From positions 1 to 64,000 of the forward strand of contig NZ_JAVBXS010000016.1 in assembly GCF_030824435.1 (NCBI RefSeq): a DNA stretch of 64,000 nucleotides, read 5' to 3'. This document shows, piece by piece, positions 27,228 to 37,866 of the stretch (position 1 is the stretch's first letter; each line of letters begins with the position of its first letter). The notes beneath the pieces were generated by a model. It saw only the letters and a program-made list of their open reading frames with translations. It was not told the DNA's origin and ran no database searches. The DNA is from Rheinheimera sp. GTDB lineage: Bacteria; Pseudomonadota; Gammaproteobacteria; Enterobacterales; Alteromonadaceae. The translations under genes were made by a program, and so were the position numbers.

Positions 27228-27256
27228 ACAAAGGGAGCTTAAGCTCCCTTTGTTAT
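27228..27256 (+). terminator. Terminator after the Yip1-family gene
   Basis: ACAAAGGGAGC, loop TTAA, GCTCCCTTTGT (27243-27253), then TATTT. The stem is a perfect 11 base pairs. Confidence 0.75.
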
Positions 27257-27334
27257 TTCTCAAACTCTTGCTGAAAAGGCATCAGCGAAACAGTAACAAC
27301 AAGTCATCTGCCAGGCTATGGTCAACAAGTGCGA

Positions 27335-28849
27335 TCAGTTGCCTTCGTTATAAGTTTCCAGATTGCCGGCCATTAACGCTGCTTTACCACCTTTTTGGGC
27401 ATCACTACGGGCAGCATCTAATTTATTCAGATATTCCTGTGTAATGTCATTGGTGACGTACACACCATCAAAAACCGAAGTTTCAAACTTTTTGATATCC
27501 GGGTTCTGGCTGCGAACTGCTTCTACCAAATCAGGCAAAGACTGGAAAATAAGGCCGTCGGCACCAATGATTTTACAGACACTTTCAGCGTCATGACCAT
27601 GGGCAATCAGCTCGTTGGCCGAAGGCATATCAATACCATACACATTCGGAAAACGGATTTCCGGCGCAGCTGAGGCAAAATACACTTTGTTGGCACCGGC
27701 TTCACGTGCCATATCAATGATTTGCTCTGAAGTGGTGCCACGCACAATAGAGTCATCCACCAGCAAGACGTTTTTGCCTTTAAACTCCTGCCAGATGGCA
27801 TTCAGTTTACGTTTCACTGACTTTTTACGCTGGCCCTGGCCTGGCATAATAAAAGTACGGCCGATATAACGGTTTTTCACAAAACCCTGACGGTAAGGTA
27901 AACCAAGTTCGGTGGCAATTTGCAAAGCCGCATCGTTACTCGTTTCCGGAATGGGAATAACCACATCAATATCCAGATGCGCCCACTCTTTTTTGATTTT
28001 TTCGCCGAGCTTTTTACCCATAGCAACACGGGACGCATACACAGAAACATTGTCGATGGTAGAGTCCGGACGGGCGAAATACACATATTCAAAAATACAG
28101 GGGGTATAGGTTGGGTTTTCAGCACATTGCTGGCTGTAAAGTTGACCATCTTCAGTGATATATACAGCTTCACCCGGCGACACGTCACGCAATACGGTAA
28201 AACCATCGGCATCCAGCGCTACACTCTCAGAAGCCACCATATATTCGGTGCCCTTGTCGGTTTCACGTTTGCCCATGACCAGCGGACGAATGCCGTGCGG
28301 GTCGCGAAACGCCACTAAACCATGACCGATAATCAAAGCCACCACAGCATAACCACCGCGCACTTTACGGTGCAGATTAGCAACAGCACGGAAAATAGCT
28401 TCCGGCATCAGTTGCATGGCACCATCGCCCTGCAGCTCATGAGCCAGAGCATTCAGCAGTACCTCAGAATCCGAGCTGGTGTTGACGTGACGACGTGCCA
28501 CTTTAAACAGCTCGTTTTTTACTTCTTCAGCGTTGGTCAGATTGCCATTGTGTGCCAAGGCTAATCCAAAAGGACTGTTGACATAAAAAGGTTGGGCTTC
28601 TGCTGTGCTGGAAGACCCGGCGGTAGGGTAACGCACATGACCAATACCGATATTACCGGCAAGACGTTCCATATGACGCTCTTCAAAAACGTCTTTGACC
28701 AGACCATTGGCTTTGCGTAAACGCAGTCTGCTTTGATCAACAGTGACAATACCGGCAGCATCCTGACCACGATGTTGTAACACAGTTAAGCCGTCGTATA
28801 AGGCCTGATTGACCGGATATTTACCTACGATACCAACAATACCACACAT
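27335..28849 (-). CDS. purF: PurF, amidophosphoribosyltransferase
   Basis: First committed step of purine synthesis: PRPP and glutamine to 5-phosphoribosylamine. The N-terminal nucleophile Cys is in MCGIVGIVG (residue 2), the glutaminase domain has [11 protein letters not shown] and LAHNGNL, and the C-terminal phosphoribosyltransferase half carries the PRPP loop [14 protein letters not shown]. The 504 residues equal the E. coli length. It follows cvpA by six bases, the cvpA-purF operon seen in E. coli. Confidence 0.97.
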   Translation of the reverse strand: MCGIVGIVGKYPVNQALYDGLTVLQHRGQDAAGIVTVDQSRLRLRKANGLVKDVFEERHMERLAGNIGIGHVRYPTAGSSSTAEAQPFYVNSPFGLALAHNGNLTNAEEVKNELFKVARRHVNTSSDSEVLLNALAHELQGDGAMQLMPEAIFRAVANLHRKVRGGYAVVALIIGHGLVAFRDPHGIRPLVMGKRETDKGTEYMVASESVALDADGFTVLRDVSPGEAVYITEDGQLYSQQCAENPTYTPCIFEYVYFARPDSTIDNVSVYASRVAMGKKLGEKIKKEWAHLDIDVVIPIPETSNDAALQIATELGLPYRQGFVKNRYIGRTFIMPGQGQRKKSVKRKLNAIWQEFKGKNVLLVDDSIVRGTTSEQIIDMAREAGANKVYFASAAPEIRFPNVYGIDMPSANELIAHGHDAESVCKIIGADGLIFQSLPDLVEAVRSQNPDIKKFETSVFDGVYVTNDITQEYLNKLDAARSDAQKGGKAALMAGNLETYNEGN

Positions 28850-28855
28850 GGAACC

Positions 28856-29359
28856 TTACCTCGTCAGCGCTGATGTCTGTTGCATAAAACTGGAATTGTC
28901 TTTCAGATAACTGAAAAACCATTCAATAATAAAATCAAATTCTGGGATCAGGACTGAGGCTTTCCACCAGTCGGATCCGGCTGAAGGCGTAAAAGCATCC
29001 AGAAAAAACAACAGCGCACTGACCACCAGCACACCACGCAGAGCACCGAATAACAGGCCAAGCAAACGATCGGTACCACTCAGCCCGGTCGAATGTACCA
29101 ATTTACCAACAAGGTAGTTCAATAGGCCGCCCAGCAACAGACAACAGATAAACAACACGGCAATAGCCACTGCGTTGCGGATCAACAAATTGTCGATGTT
29201 GGAGAAAAAAGGCGATAGATAAGGATAATAATGACTGGCGACAAAAAATGCCGCGATCCAGACGATCAGAGAAATGGCTTCTTTTACAAAACCGCGGATC
29301 AGACTGATAACAGTCGATAATCCGATAATTGCCAGAATGGCATAATCAACCCAGACCAT
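28856..29359 (-). CDS. cvpA: CvpA-family membrane protein
   Basis: A 167-residue inner-membrane protein with four helices (about 5-22, 28-48, 63-85, 102-122); in E. coli needed for colicin V production, though the core role is unclear. The start [20 protein letters not shown] matches the family; GGAAG precedes the ATG. A longer in-frame start at 29401 is rejected. Key block [19 protein letters not shown] is well conserved. It sits between dedD and purF as in E. coli. Confidence 0.93.
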   Translation of the reverse strand: MVWVDYAILAIIGLSTVISLIRGFVKEAISLIVWIAAFFVASHYYPYLSPFFSNIDNLLIRNAVAIAVLFICCLLLGGLLNYLVGKLVHSTGLSGTDRLLGLLFGALRGVLVVSALLFFLDAFTPSAGSDWWKASVLIPEFDFIIEWFFSYLKDNSSFMQQTSALTR

Positions 29360-29418
29360 GTGCTTCCAAAGGCTGCTCGATGACGGCGCGCATTCTACCA
29401 AAAGGCGCGCCGCTTAGG

Positions 29419-30177
29419 CTAATTATTTTCAACGGGCTGGAAGGGAACCACCTTCAGTTTTGGTACATCGGCCAGACTTTGCAGTTGTGTCAGACTGTTT
29501 TCCAGTTTTTCTTTTTTTAAATCAGGACCAACCAACACACTGACCATGGTTTGACCCTGCGCATTCACCACTTTACGGCTAAAAGTGGCAAAACCAGCGG
29601 CACGCAGTTTAGTGATCAAGGCATTGGCATTGGCTTCTTTACCAAAAGACCCTACCCGTACTACCCAGGCCGCTTTACTAAGTGTTTGAGAAGTTTCGGT
29701 ATTTTGAGTAACAACTTTTTCGGTTTTGTTGTTATCGGACACTGCTGGTACTGCATCTGCCGTCATGGGCGCTGGTTCAGTTTTGACGCTTTCCACAGTT
29801 GCTGCTTTTGGGGTATTAGTTTCAGCTGGTTTGAGCTCTGTTGGCGTGGCAGCTGTACTGTCGGTGCTCACTGAGGCATAAGTTTGATCAGGCAGGGTTT
29901 CGCCCTTTTGCTCTGCACCGGCATCACCAGGTTGTGGATCAGTGCCATCCGCCTGCTCTGTTGGCAATGCCATGGCTTCTGCCCTGCTGGCATCATGCTG
30001 ATCCTGTGCAAACACTTGTTGCTGCGCAACTGAAGCAAATTCCGGACGCTCCGGAATAGCTTTAAAGTCGTCTTTATTCACTTGCTTCTGACCGTCGAGT
30101 AAATCAGGCAAAAATACAATGGCAGCAACAATTAAAATGGCACTGCCAATCAGACGGTTTCTAAATACAGCTGTCAT
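29419..30177 (-). CDS. dedD: DedD, SPOR-domain cell-division protein
   Basis: An inner-membrane protein that goes to the division septum through its SPOR domain, which binds glycan strands lacking side peptides. The 252 residues have one membrane helix at about 9-27 (IGSAILIVAAIVFLPDLL), a long flexible Thr/Ala/Glu/Pro-rich linker, and a C-terminal SPOR domain from about 172 (AWVVRVGSFGKEANANALI, then VSVLVGPDLKKEKLE). Its first four bases overlap the end of folC (ATGA), so they are coupled. Confidence 0.92.
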   Translation of the reverse strand: MTAVFRNRLIGSAILIVAAIVFLPDLLDGQKQVNKDDFKAIPERPEFASVAQQQVFAQDQHDASRAEAMALPTEQADGTDPQPGDAGAEQKGETLPDQTYASVSTDSTAATPTELKPAETNTPKAATVESVKTEPAPMTADAVPAVSDNNKTEKVVTQNTETSQTLSKAAWVVRVGSFGKEANANALITKLRAAGFATFSRKVVNAQGQTMVSVLVGPDLKKEKLENSLTQLQSLADVPKLKVVPFQPVENN

Positions 30178-31460
30178 ACATTTCCCTGCGGCCAGAGTGT
30201 CAGAAACTGTGACACTGTGATAAATGAACCAAAAATCAAGACTAAATCGTCAGCAGCCAAAGTTGGCGCAAGTGCTGACCACGCATTTTGCATATTTTCA
30301 TAACATTGTGAAACTGCAATTGCAGGCAATTGCTGCGAAAGCTGCTCTGCACTGGCGCCACGGGGGCCTGGCAAAGTCACCAGATGCCAATGTTGCACTA
30401 AAGGCACAAAATCACCAAGGCTCTGGCGCATATCTTTGTCCTTAAGCATGCCAACCAGCGCATGCACACAACGATAACGCGGCGCAAGCTTTGAGAGCTG
30501 CGCTGCCAGATAAGCCGCCGATTGTGGATTATGTGCTACATCAAGAATAACCGCCGGGCTTTTACTGAGCCACTGCATACGCCCTGCCAAAGTTAAAGCT
30601 TCCAGCACAGCAACAATCTTGTTTAAAGGTGGCAATAAAGAAAGGGCTTCAAGGCACGCCAGACAGGTTGCCATATTCTGTACCGGCAATGCCGGCACCG
30701 GCAAAGCGTTAAACTCCTGGCTTTTGCCCTGAAATGACCAGCTGTTGCCATCCGGGGCCAGCTGATAACGGTAATCTTGATTCACCAGATGCAGTTGAAC
30801 ATCAAGCTCGCTGGCCTTGTCCAGTACCGATTGCGGCACCGCTAAATCACCAACCACAGCAATTTTACCGGCGCGGAAAATACCGGCTTTTTCCCGGCCT
30901 ATCGTTTCTCTGTCGTTACCCAGCCAATCCTGATGGTCCAAATCTATAGTGGTCAGAATACTGGCATCGGGTGCAATAATATTGGTGGCATCCAGCCGGC
31001 CGCCTAAACCTACTTCAATAATACAAACATCAACATTGGCCTCTTTTAACAAGGCAAAAGCAGCCAGAGTAGTAAATTCAAAATAAGTTAACGCGGTTTC
31101 GCCCCTGAGTTCATTGACTTTTGCCAGGGCTTCTGCCCAGCTCTGATCGCTGGCATCGATATTATTGATACGTAAACGTTCATTAAATTTCAGCAAATGT
31201 GGCGAAGTATAAACACCCACCGAATAACCCTGCGCCAGCAGCAGTTGTTCCAGGCAACGGGCACTGCTGCCTTTACCATTGGTGCCGCCAAGCAAAATTT
31301 TAATACCGGGAAGTTGTTGCAGCTGACCACGTTCTGCCACCTGCAGCACACGCTCCAGGCCCAGCTCAATACGATCAATAGGATGGCTTTGTTCAATAAA
31401 TGAAAGCCAATCGGCCAGAGTCTGGCACGATTGGCTGGAAGATACCGCTTGAGAGTTCAT
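30174..31460 (-). CDS. folC: FolC, dihydrofolate/folylpolyglutamate synthase
   Basis: Mur-ligase-like enzyme that adds glutamate to dihydropteroate (making dihydrofolate) and to folates. The 428 residues show the P-loop ILLGGTNGKGSS, the YTSPHLLKFNERLRIN block, IIEVGLGGRLDATN and ILTTIDLDHQDWLG. The length is normal. It follows accD by six bases and overlaps dedD by four, the same order as E. coli. Confidence 0.95.
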   Translation of the reverse strand: MNSQAVSSSQSCQTLADWLSFIEQSHPIDRIELGLERVLQVAERGQLQQLPGIKILLGGTNGKGSSARCLEQLLLAQGYSVGVYTSPHLLKFNERLRINNIDASDQSWAEALAKVNELRGETALTYFEFTTLAAFALLKEANVDVCIIEVGLGGRLDATNIIAPDASILTTIDLDHQDWLGNDRETIGREKAGIFRAGKIAVVGDLAVPQSVLDKASELDVQLHLVNQDYRYQLAPDGNSWSFQGKSQEFNALPVPALPVQNMATCLACLEALSLLPPLNKIVAVLEALTLAGRMQWLSKSPAVILDVAHNPQSAAYLAAQLSKLAPRYRCVHALVGMLKDKDMRQSLGDFVPLVQHWHLVTLPGPRGASAEQLSQQLPAIAVSQCYENMQNAWSALAPTLAADDLVLIFGSFITVSQFLTLWPQGNV

Positions 31461-31466
31461 AACGCC

Positions 31467-32339
31467 TTAGGCGACGCGATTCTCCGATACCGGAGCTGGC
31501 AGCCGCATGAATTTTGCTACTAATCGCGCAATTGTATCGCGCATTTGGCGGCGGTCAACAATCATATCGATAGCACCATGATCCAGCAGGAACTCACTGC
31601 GCTGGAAACCTTCAGGTAATTTTTCCCGCACTGTCTGTTCAATAACCCTTGGGCCGGCAAAACCAATCAGCGCTTTTGGCTCACCAATATTCACATCACC
31701 GAGCATGGCTAAACTGGCAGACACACCACCCATAGTCGGGTCTGTTAATACTGAAATATAAGGCAAACCTGCTTCACTAAGCTTGGCAAGAGCGGCCGAG
31801 GTTTTGGCCATTTGCATCAGCGAGAACAAAGCTTCTTGCATCCGCGCACCACCTGAAGCGGAAAAACAAACAAATGGCACTTTATGCTCAAGGGCAAATT
31901 CAACACCTTTCACAAACTTGGCACCGACCACAGAGGCCATAGAACCGCCCATAAAGCTAAATTCAAAGCTGGCAACCACTACAGGCATGCCCTTGAGCGA
32001 ACCACGCATCACCACCATGGCATCTTTTTCGCCGGTTTCTTTTTGCGCTGCAACTATACGGTCTTTGTATCTTTTGGAATCTTTAAACTTCAGCACATCT
32101 TGTGGCTCTAACTCGGCCGCCATTTCCACACCAGTGTTGGTGTCTAAAAAACTGGCCAGGCGCTCGCGGGCGCCAATACGCATGTGGTTGTCACATTTAG
32201 GGCAAACGCCCAGCTGGCGATCCAGATCGGCCTTATACAACACTGCGTCACAAGCGGTACATTTGGTCCACACCCCTTCCGGAATGTTGCGACGTGCCGA
32301 CGACGAGGTTCTGGGCAGGATTTTTTCTAACCAACTCAT
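31467..32339 (-). CDS. accD: AccD, acetyl-CoA carboxylase carboxyltransferase beta subunit
   Basis: Beta subunit of the carboxyltransferase that moves CO2 from biotin to acetyl-CoA to make malonyl-CoA. The 290 residues carry the N-terminal zinc ribbon ([20 protein letters not shown], plus PKCDNH) and the crotonase-like core ([35 protein letters not shown]). Length is close to E. coli AccD. A 7-base-pair hairpin stands about 20 bases before the ATG. Confidence 0.96.
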   Translation of the reverse strand: MSWLEKILPRTSSSARRNIPEGVWTKCTACDAVLYKADLDRQLGVCPKCDNHMRIGARERLASFLDTNTGVEMAAELEPQDVLKFKDSKRYKDRIVAAQKETGEKDAMVVMRGSLKGMPVVVASFEFSFMGGSMASVVGAKFVKGVEFALEHKVPFVCFSASGGARMQEALFSLMQMAKTSAALAKLSEAGLPYISVLTDPTMGGVSASLAMLGDVNIGEPKALIGFAGPRVIEQTVREKLPEGFQRSEFLLDHGAIDMIVDRRQMRDTIARLVAKFMRLPAPVSENRVA

Positions 32340-32358
32340 AAATATTCCTTTGTTCTCA

Positions 32359-32379
32359 CTGTGCGATTTTCGCGCACAG
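32359..32379 (-). promoter_or_regulatory. Hairpin in the accD leader
   Basis: On the minus strand CTGTGCG and CGCACAG (arms 32379-32373 and 32365-32359) form a perfect 7-base-pair stem with a seven-base loop, 20 bases before the accD ATG and close to the AAAGGAA ribosome-binding site. It has no U-run, so it is not a terminator. A role in control of accD translation is possible but untested. Confidence 0.35.
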
Positions 32380-32573
32380 ATTTAGTGAATTTATGCAAAA
32401 TTCAGCGAAAATACGGCAAACGGCGGTTATTAAAACACAAAGGTTGAAGAAGCAACATAAAAAACTGGTCGTAGCTGTCAGGCGCCAACAGGTCTGTCCA
32501 GATTGGCTGCAGTGCCTGTTAGCTCTGTGTTTTTGTGTTTTGCTACCAAAAAGGTTTGCTGTTTCTCTGACGC

Positions 32574-33359
32574 TTAATCCGGTAAAAACAGCGGACCCAA
32601 TGCGCCTTGTGGAATGTCAAACTCTGCCGGGTAATCCACAGCCACCAGATACAAACCTTCGGCCTTGGCCGTTGCTGCTGCCAAAGTGCGGTCTTTCGCC
32701 GCCAGCAACTCTGCAATCCACTCTGGTGGTCGTTTTTTCATGCCCACTTCCAGTAAACTGCCGGTGATATTACGCACCATATGATGTAAAAAGGCATTTG
32801 CTTTGATATCAATGACAATAAAGTCCTGATAGCGTTCAATATTCAGATGCATGATGTTACGAAATGGCGTATTGGACTGGCATTGAATAGCGCGGAATGA
32901 CGAAAAATCCTGCTCACCAAGTAAAGCCGGCGCCGCCTGTTGCATCAGACTCACGTCTAAATCCTGATGATAATGACTCAGCCCCTGCCCTAAAATAGCC
33001 GGACGGTATTTGCGGTTGTAAATGACATAACGATAACGCCGGGCTGTTGCCGAAAAACGTGCGTGAAAATCGTCAGAAACTGGTTTTGCCCAGCGCACTG
33101 CAATACCCACAGGTAAATTGGAATTCACGCCCATGATCCAGCCACGCATATCTCTATTGGCGGAACTGTCAAAATGAATCACCTGACCTGTGCCATGCAC
33201 ACCAGCGTCGGTGCGGCCGGCGCAGAAAATCTCAATGGGTTCATTGGCAACCTGACTGAGCGCGCGCTCCAGCTCACCCTGAATACTTTTTACTTCGCGT
33301 TGACGTTGCCAGCCAAAATAACCGGTGCCGTCATATTCAATACCCATTGCAATGCGCAT
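32574..33359 (-). CDS. truA: TruA, tRNA pseudouridine(38-40) synthase
   Basis: Converts U38-40 in the anticodon arm of many tRNAs to pseudouridine. The 261 residues have the catalytic Asp in [19 protein letters not shown] and the family N-terminus [21 protein letters not shown] strong AAGGAG site stands seven bases before this ATG; a longer in-frame start at 33449 is rejected. It lies between fimV and accD, as in E. coli and Pseudomonas. Confidence 0.96.
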   Translation of the reverse strand: MRIAMGIEYDGTGYFGWQRQREVKSIQGELERALSQVANEPIEIFCAGRTDAGVHGTGQVIHFDSSANRDMRGWIMGVNSNLPVGIAVRWAKPVSDDFHARFSATARRYRYVIYNRKYRPAILGQGLSHYHQDLDVSLMQQAAPALLGEQDFSSFRAIQCQSNTPFRNIMHLNIERYQDFIVIDIKANAFLHHMVRNITGSLLEVGMKKRPPEWIAELLAAKDRTLAAATAKAEGLYLVAVDYPAEFDIPQGALGPLFLPD

Positions 33360-33437
33360 GCACACTCCTTTTTTATCCGGCGCGAGTATAACAAAGCACA
33401 ACACAATTCCCAATGCGGCTTCAACCGCATTAAAAAC

Positions 33438-33472
33438 AAAACCCGGCATAGTCTGACACCAGGCCGGGTTTT
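33438..33472 (-). terminator. Terminator after fimV
   Basis: AAAACCCGGC (33438-33447) pairs with GCCGGGTTTT (33463-33472) around a 15-base loop; read on the minus strand it is followed by a T-rich stretch (TTTTGTTTTTAA). It lies between fimV and truA, so truA needs its own promoter or read-through. Confidence 0.7.
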
Positions 33473-33542
33473 ATTGATTGGTTAGCTGCCGGCTAAATCC
33501 GGCCGTCAGCGCTTTGCAACTTCAGGGCTAAGTTTCAGCCCT

Positions 33543-36497
33543 TCAGCTATTTTGCAGGTGAATTGCCTCTTGTTTGACATGCGCAGGCGCATCAGACGCC
33601 AGAATTTCTTTGATCAGCTGTTGTGCGCTGTCACTGTCGCCAATTTCATTATAAGCCCGGATCAAATCCAGCTGACCGGCAAAACCAGCGTCAGCCTGAT
33701 CCACATCACCCATTTCATCGGCCGCTATTAAATCTTCAAAATCGGCCAGACCAACGTCAATATTCAAACCTGGCGCCATTTCAGCCTCGATATCTTCTTC
33801 AGTGGCCGCCAACAATTTATCAATATGAACATAATCAGGCAGATCATGTTCCGCCATAGCGACAACCTGAGTCTCAGGCGCCACATCAGACCGAACGGGA
33901 GCTATTTCTGATGCTATAGCTTCAGCAGCAAAAACATCAGGCTCAAGCGCATCCAGCGCTGATAACATTTCGTCAAAGTTGGTGTCTTCGAGCTCAGACA
34001 ACTCTGTCACTATTGGATCTTCGGCAACCAGCTCATCTGGTAACAGCGGATTTGTGGTGTTTGCCAACAATGTGTCATCCGGGAAAATCAGATCATCAGC
34101 TGCAAATTCTTCCGTCAGTTCCAGCTCAGGATATTCGTCCAGCACTTTACTGGGTCTTTCAACCGACGAGATAGACTCGTACAACCTGCTGACGGAATCA
34201 TCATCCAGTTCTTCCAGATCCGGCATAGTTGCAGCAGCCTCTGAAGCTTCACTTTGATTCAAATCAGTGAACGTTGTATCCGTCAGGTTCAGCGCAGAAA
34301 ATTCATCATCATCGAGCAAAATATCATCGGCATCAAAAGCGCTTTCTGCCGCTATCTGGGCTTCGTCGTTTGCATCAACTGTATTCAGATGATGCAAATC
34401 CGGCTCCTGCAACATCTGACTCACATCAGCAGGCGATAATTCGGCTTCGGCAAAATCCTGTTCTGCTTCTGTCACTGCAGACTGCGGTAAGTCAAGCGCT
34501 GTTAAACTGGCCGCCTGTTGGCTTTGCGCCCTGATTTCCGCCACTTCCGACAAAATATCGTCAAGTTCGCTATAAAGTTCACTTTCATCAGCTTCAAGCA
34601 GCTCGGTAATAGGTTCCTCGTCGACTCTTACCAACTCAGAATTCAGATTCTCTTGGGCGCTTTGTGGTGTCATGGCAGGCAAACGCTCTTCTGCCAGCGA
34701 TTCAGCAAAGGCATCCAGCTCAGAACTGTCAAAATGCGGCACTTCAGCTTCGGCTGCTGTGGTCACAGCAGCCACAGTGCTGTTGGCGCTAAGCAGCGAG
34801 TCGATATCAAAATCATCTGTGTCTGAGACATCCGCAGTAACAGCTTTAGCGGGCTCTGGCATAGAAGGCGCCACTTGTTGTTGTGATTGTTGTGACGAAG
34901 CGACCAGCGCGTCGATATCAAAATCATCACCCAAATCAAAACTGTCATCATTGCTTTCTTTGTCAGCTGGAATATCAAGCTCAATTTCTTCCAGCAGTTC
35001 ATCAAACTCGTCCGCCTGAGCTGCAGCGCTTTGCAAGGCCCCGGCCGACAGCGGTGTATCAGGTAACAAATCGTCATCAGTGAAGTTATCAGATGCCGTA
35101 ACCTGCTGTGCTGCCATCGCATTGGCAAAAATAGCGTCTGGATCTTCGTCGGCACTTTCTGCGGCAGTGCTATCAAACAACGAACTTAACTCGTTATTGG
35201 ATAAGATGTTATTTGGATCAAATTCGGTTTTGCCGGCAAAAGCCGGTTCGTCTTCGGCACTGGCAAATAACGACGATAAGTCGTCGCCTGACAAAATATT
35301 ATTTGGATCAAATTCTGTTTTTGCCGGTGTTTTGCCTGGTGTATCAAAAGGCTCATCAAGCAAGTCATCCAAATCAAAGTCTGAACTGCGGCCAGCCGTT
35401 GGCGTTGGGGCAAAATCATCCAATAAATCGTCGTCGGTAAAGCTTTGTGCTGCTTTATTGTTTGATCTGCCAAAATTGTCTTCATCCAGTCGGATGCCCG
35501 ATTGCACACGCTGATTCAACAAAGAATCATCGAGGTTGATCAGACTGTTTTCATCAAAATCCAGACTGTCATCTAACGGAGGTAAAGGTGAGCGGTAATT
35601 TGGATCCACAGCAGGCGCAGCAGTAGCAGCACTCACTACAGCAGCAGCCTTTTGACCACGACGGCGGATCACCGACACTATCACCAGCAGCAAAATCACC
35701 GCAGGTAAAGATCCCATAATGGCCCAGCCGACCGGACTACCGGCAAATTTTTGCCAGAACACGGCAAAATTAAACCCTTCTTCAGCCTTGCGGATTTGTT
35801 CACGTTGTTGTTCTAACAGTTCAGTTTGCTGTTGTAGCAATTGTTGTAACTGGGTCTGAATTTCACTGTCTTTATCCAGCTGGCTTTTGACCACTGTCAG
35901 CTCTTTCACCACAGTATTCAGCTGATTTTTCAGCTGGGTATTTTCCTGCACTATGGTTTCAACATTGGTCATCGAAGCACCAAGCCGTTCACGTAAATCT
36001 GACAACCTTTCGGTTTGCTCGGCTTCAACTCTGCTCAGTTCATCAGTAATCTCGCGGGTCGCTTTGGCCAAATCATCGGCCTTGGCGGTTTTATCTTCAG
36101 GTTTTGCCTGAGCTGCCAGCCGGATTTTTTCCGCCCAGAGTCTGTCGTCATTTTCAGATTTGCGTTGTGCTTCAGTGGCATTGACCGCCAGAATTTCACG
36201 TAAAGTGGGAATTTCCAGATAAGCGCCTGGTTTTAAATGATTAAAGTTGTCATCTAAAAAGGCGTCGGGGTTTTTCTGATAAATGGCATACATCACCTGA
36301 TACATGTTCAGACGTTGATCAGGTCTGGCTTGCTCCGCCAGCCGCCATAACGTATCACGGGATGATAAAGGACCAAGCCGCGTCACTGCCGGCGCGTCAA
36401 ATTCTTTGGGCCCACGCAGTTTTGCTGTGGTGTCCGCCCAGGCGACCGTCATAAAATTGACAATCAGCAACAGGATCAATAATCGCAGATGATGCAT
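33543..36497 (-). CDS. fimV: FimV/HubP-like polar membrane protein
   Basis: A 984-residue protein of the FimV/HubP family, which organises the cell pole (type IV pili, flagella, chemotaxis and chromosome origin in relatives). Layout: signal peptide about 1-21, LysM-like peptidoglycan-binding region about 40-105, coiled-coil about 130-235, one membrane helix about 255-280 (WAIMGSLPAVILLLVIVSVI), a very acidic Asp/Glu-rich cytoplasmic domain with repeated blocks (TDDDLL, KTEFDPNNILS twice), and a conserved C-terminal FimV motif (LDLIRAYNEIGDSDSAQQLIKEIL). The ATG at 36497 has AAGGA upstream and gives the signal peptide; an earlier in-frame ATG (36599) is less likely. Confidence 0.93.
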   Translation of the reverse strand: MHHLRLLILLLIVNFMTVAWADTTAKLRGPKEFDAPAVTRLGPLSSRDTLWRLAEQARPDQRLNMYQVMYAIYQKNPDAFLDDNFNHLKPGAYLEIPTLREILAVNATEAQRKSENDDRLWAEKIRLAAQAKPEDKTAKADDLAKATREITDELSRVEAEQTERLSDLRERLGASMTNVETIVQENTQLKNQLNTVVKELTVVKSQLDKDSEIQTQLQQLLQQQTELLEQQREQIRKAEEGFNFAVFWQKFAGSPVGWAIMGSLPAVILLLVIVSVIRRRGQKAAAVVSAATAAPAVDPNYRSPLPPLDDSLDFDENSLINLDDSLLNQRVQSGIRLDEDNFGRSNNKAAQSFTDDDLLDDFAPTPTAGRSSDFDLDDLLDEPFDTPGKTPAKTEFDPNNILSGDDLSSLFASAEDEPAFAGKTEFDPNNILSNNELSSLFDSTAAESADEDPDAIFANAMAAQQVTASDNFTDDDLLPDTPLSAGALQSAAAQADEFDELLEEIELDIPADKESNDDSFDLGDDFDIDALVASSQQSQQQVAPSMPEPAKAVTADVSDTDDFDIDSLLSANSTVAAVTTAAEAEVPHFDSSELDAFAESLAEERLPAMTPQSAQENLNSELVRVDEEPITELLEADESELYSELDDILSEVAEIRAQSQQAASLTALDLPQSAVTEAEQDFAEAELSPADVSQMLQEPDLHHLNTVDANDEAQIAAESAFDADDILLDDDEFSALNLTDTTFTDLNQSEASEAAATMPDLEELDDDSVSRLYESISSVERPSKVLDEYPELELTEEFAADDLIFPDDTLLANTTNPLLPDELVAEDPIVTELSELEDTNFDEMLSALDALEPDVFAAEAIASEIAPVRSDVAPETQVVAMAEHDLPDYVHIDKLLAATEEDIEAEMAPGLNIDVGLADFEDLIAADEMGDVDQADAGFAGQLDLIRAYNEIGDSDSAQQLIKEILASDAPAHVKQEAIHLQNS

Positions 36498-36785
36498 TCC
36501 AATATCCTTTACCGCTGAAGTGGCAGTTGAGCCCACTGAAAGATGCGGTGTCATCGCCTCAGCTTTTGATAATAAACTTTCCTGCAAGCATTGTTCCACA
36601 TTCGCTGGCAGGCAAAAACAGCCGATCCTAAACCAGTTTGGCGCACAATGCGATCTGCGCTTTGCTGCAGTGATGCAATTTTATCTGCCGATCCGACTGA
36701 AACTTAACTTCAAGCGGGAATTAATTTAAAAGCAACTGCATCGCTGCGTGCGTTGTTGTTGCAATAACGCCTTATCCTACATCCA

Positions 36786-36812
36786 TAAAAAAAGCTCCCG
36801 GTTGGGAGCTTT
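36786..36812 (-). terminator. Terminator after asd
   Basis: AAAGCTCCC, loop GGTT, GGGAGCTTT (36804-36812); read on the minus strand it is followed by seven or more T residues. Confidence 0.8.
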
Positions 36813-36831
36813 AACTGGCAAAGATGCTGCT

Positions 36832-37851
36832 TTACAGATAATCGCGAATAAGATGTTCGGCAATCTGAATACTGTTGGTGGCGGCGCCTTTGCGGATATT
36901 GTCAGCAACTATCCACAAATTCAGCCCGTTTTCGTAAGAAATGTCTTTGCGGATACGACCAACAAAAACATCATCCTGACCCTGAGCATTGCCCACCTGC
37001 GTCGGGAAATCGGCATTGTCTTCCAGCAGCGTGACACCTGGTGCATTAGCAAGCAAAGCTTTTACCTGTTCCACACTGATTGGATGACGGGTTTCCAGAT
37101 GCACAGCTTCGGCATGGCCATAAAACACCGGCACCCGCACAGCTGTTGCATTCACTGCAATATGGTCATCACCCATGATTTTTTGGGTTTCCCAATGCAT
37201 TTTCATTTCTTCTTTGGTGTAACCGTTATCCAGGAACACATCAATTTGCGGAATGACGTTAAACGCAATCTGACGGCTGAATTTACCTGTACTTTCAATA
37301 GGACGGCCGTTTAACAGCTGCGCTGTCTCCTGCGCCAGCGCTTCCACACCTTGTTGCCCAGCACCACTGACCGACTGATAAGTAGCCACATTAATACGGC
37401 TGATACCAACAGCGTCATGAATAGGTTTTAATGCAACCAGCATCTGAATAGTGGAGCAGTTTGGGTTGGCGATGATATTGCGGTTGCGATAATCGGCAAT
37501 GGCATGGGCATTCACTTCAGGCACCACCAGCGGAATATCGGCTTCGTAACGGTAATGTGAGGTGTTATCGATCACCACACAACCGGCATCAGCAGCACGT
37601 GGTGCATAAACGGCAGACACGCTGCCACCTGCTGAAAACAAACCAATTTGTGCTTCTGACCAGTCAAAAGTTTCAGCGTCCAGCACTTCAATTTGTTTAC
37701 CCTTAAAGGTGACGAAACCGCCAGCAGAACGACTACTCGCTAAAGGGATCAACCGTTTCACCGGAAAATCGCGTTGTTCAAGAATTTCAATCAGATGCTG
37801 ACCGACTAAACCGGTTGCGCCTAATACTGCGACGTCGAATTGCTGCGCCAT
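36832..37851 (-). CDS. asd: Aspartate-semialdehyde dehydrogenase
   Basis: Makes aspartate-semialdehyde from aspartyl phosphate with NADPH, the branch point to lysine, diaminopimelate, threonine and methionine. The 339 residues show the nucleotide motif AVLGATGLVGQHL, the catalytic Cys in NPNCSTIQM, the VSGAGQQG block and a basic-His region (KMHWETQKI). The catalytic Cys argues for a true Asd and against the inactive Usg paralogue found next to fimV in E. coli. It follows pdxB by 15 bases. Confidence 0.95.
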   Translation of the reverse strand: MAQQFDVAVLGATGLVGQHLIEILEQRDFPVKRLIPLASSRSAGGFVTFKGKQIEVLDAETFDWSEAQIGLFSAGGSVSAVYAPRAADAGCVVIDNTSHYRYEADIPLVVPEVNAHAIADYRNRNIIANPNCSTIQMLVALKPIHDAVGISRINVATYQSVSGAGQQGVEALAQETAQLLNGRPIESTGKFSRQIAFNVIPQIDVFLDNGYTKEEMKMHWETQKIMGDDHIAVNATAVRVPVFYGHAEAVHLETRHPISVEQVKALLANAPGVTLLEDNADFPTQVGNAQGQDDVFVGRIRKDISYENGLNLWIVADNIRKGAATNSIQIAEHLIRDYL

Positions 37852-37866
37852 ATCGTCTTTCCTCTT

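Noticed and set aside
34672-35514. Long plus-strand frames inside fimV rich in Ser and Asp
   Set aside because: They are antisense shadows of the acidic repeat domain and have no ribosome-binding site or conserved motif.
36832-37851. asd as the inactive paralogue Usg
   Set aside because: The catalytic Cys (NPNCSTIQM) and basic-His residues are present; Usg lacks the Cys.
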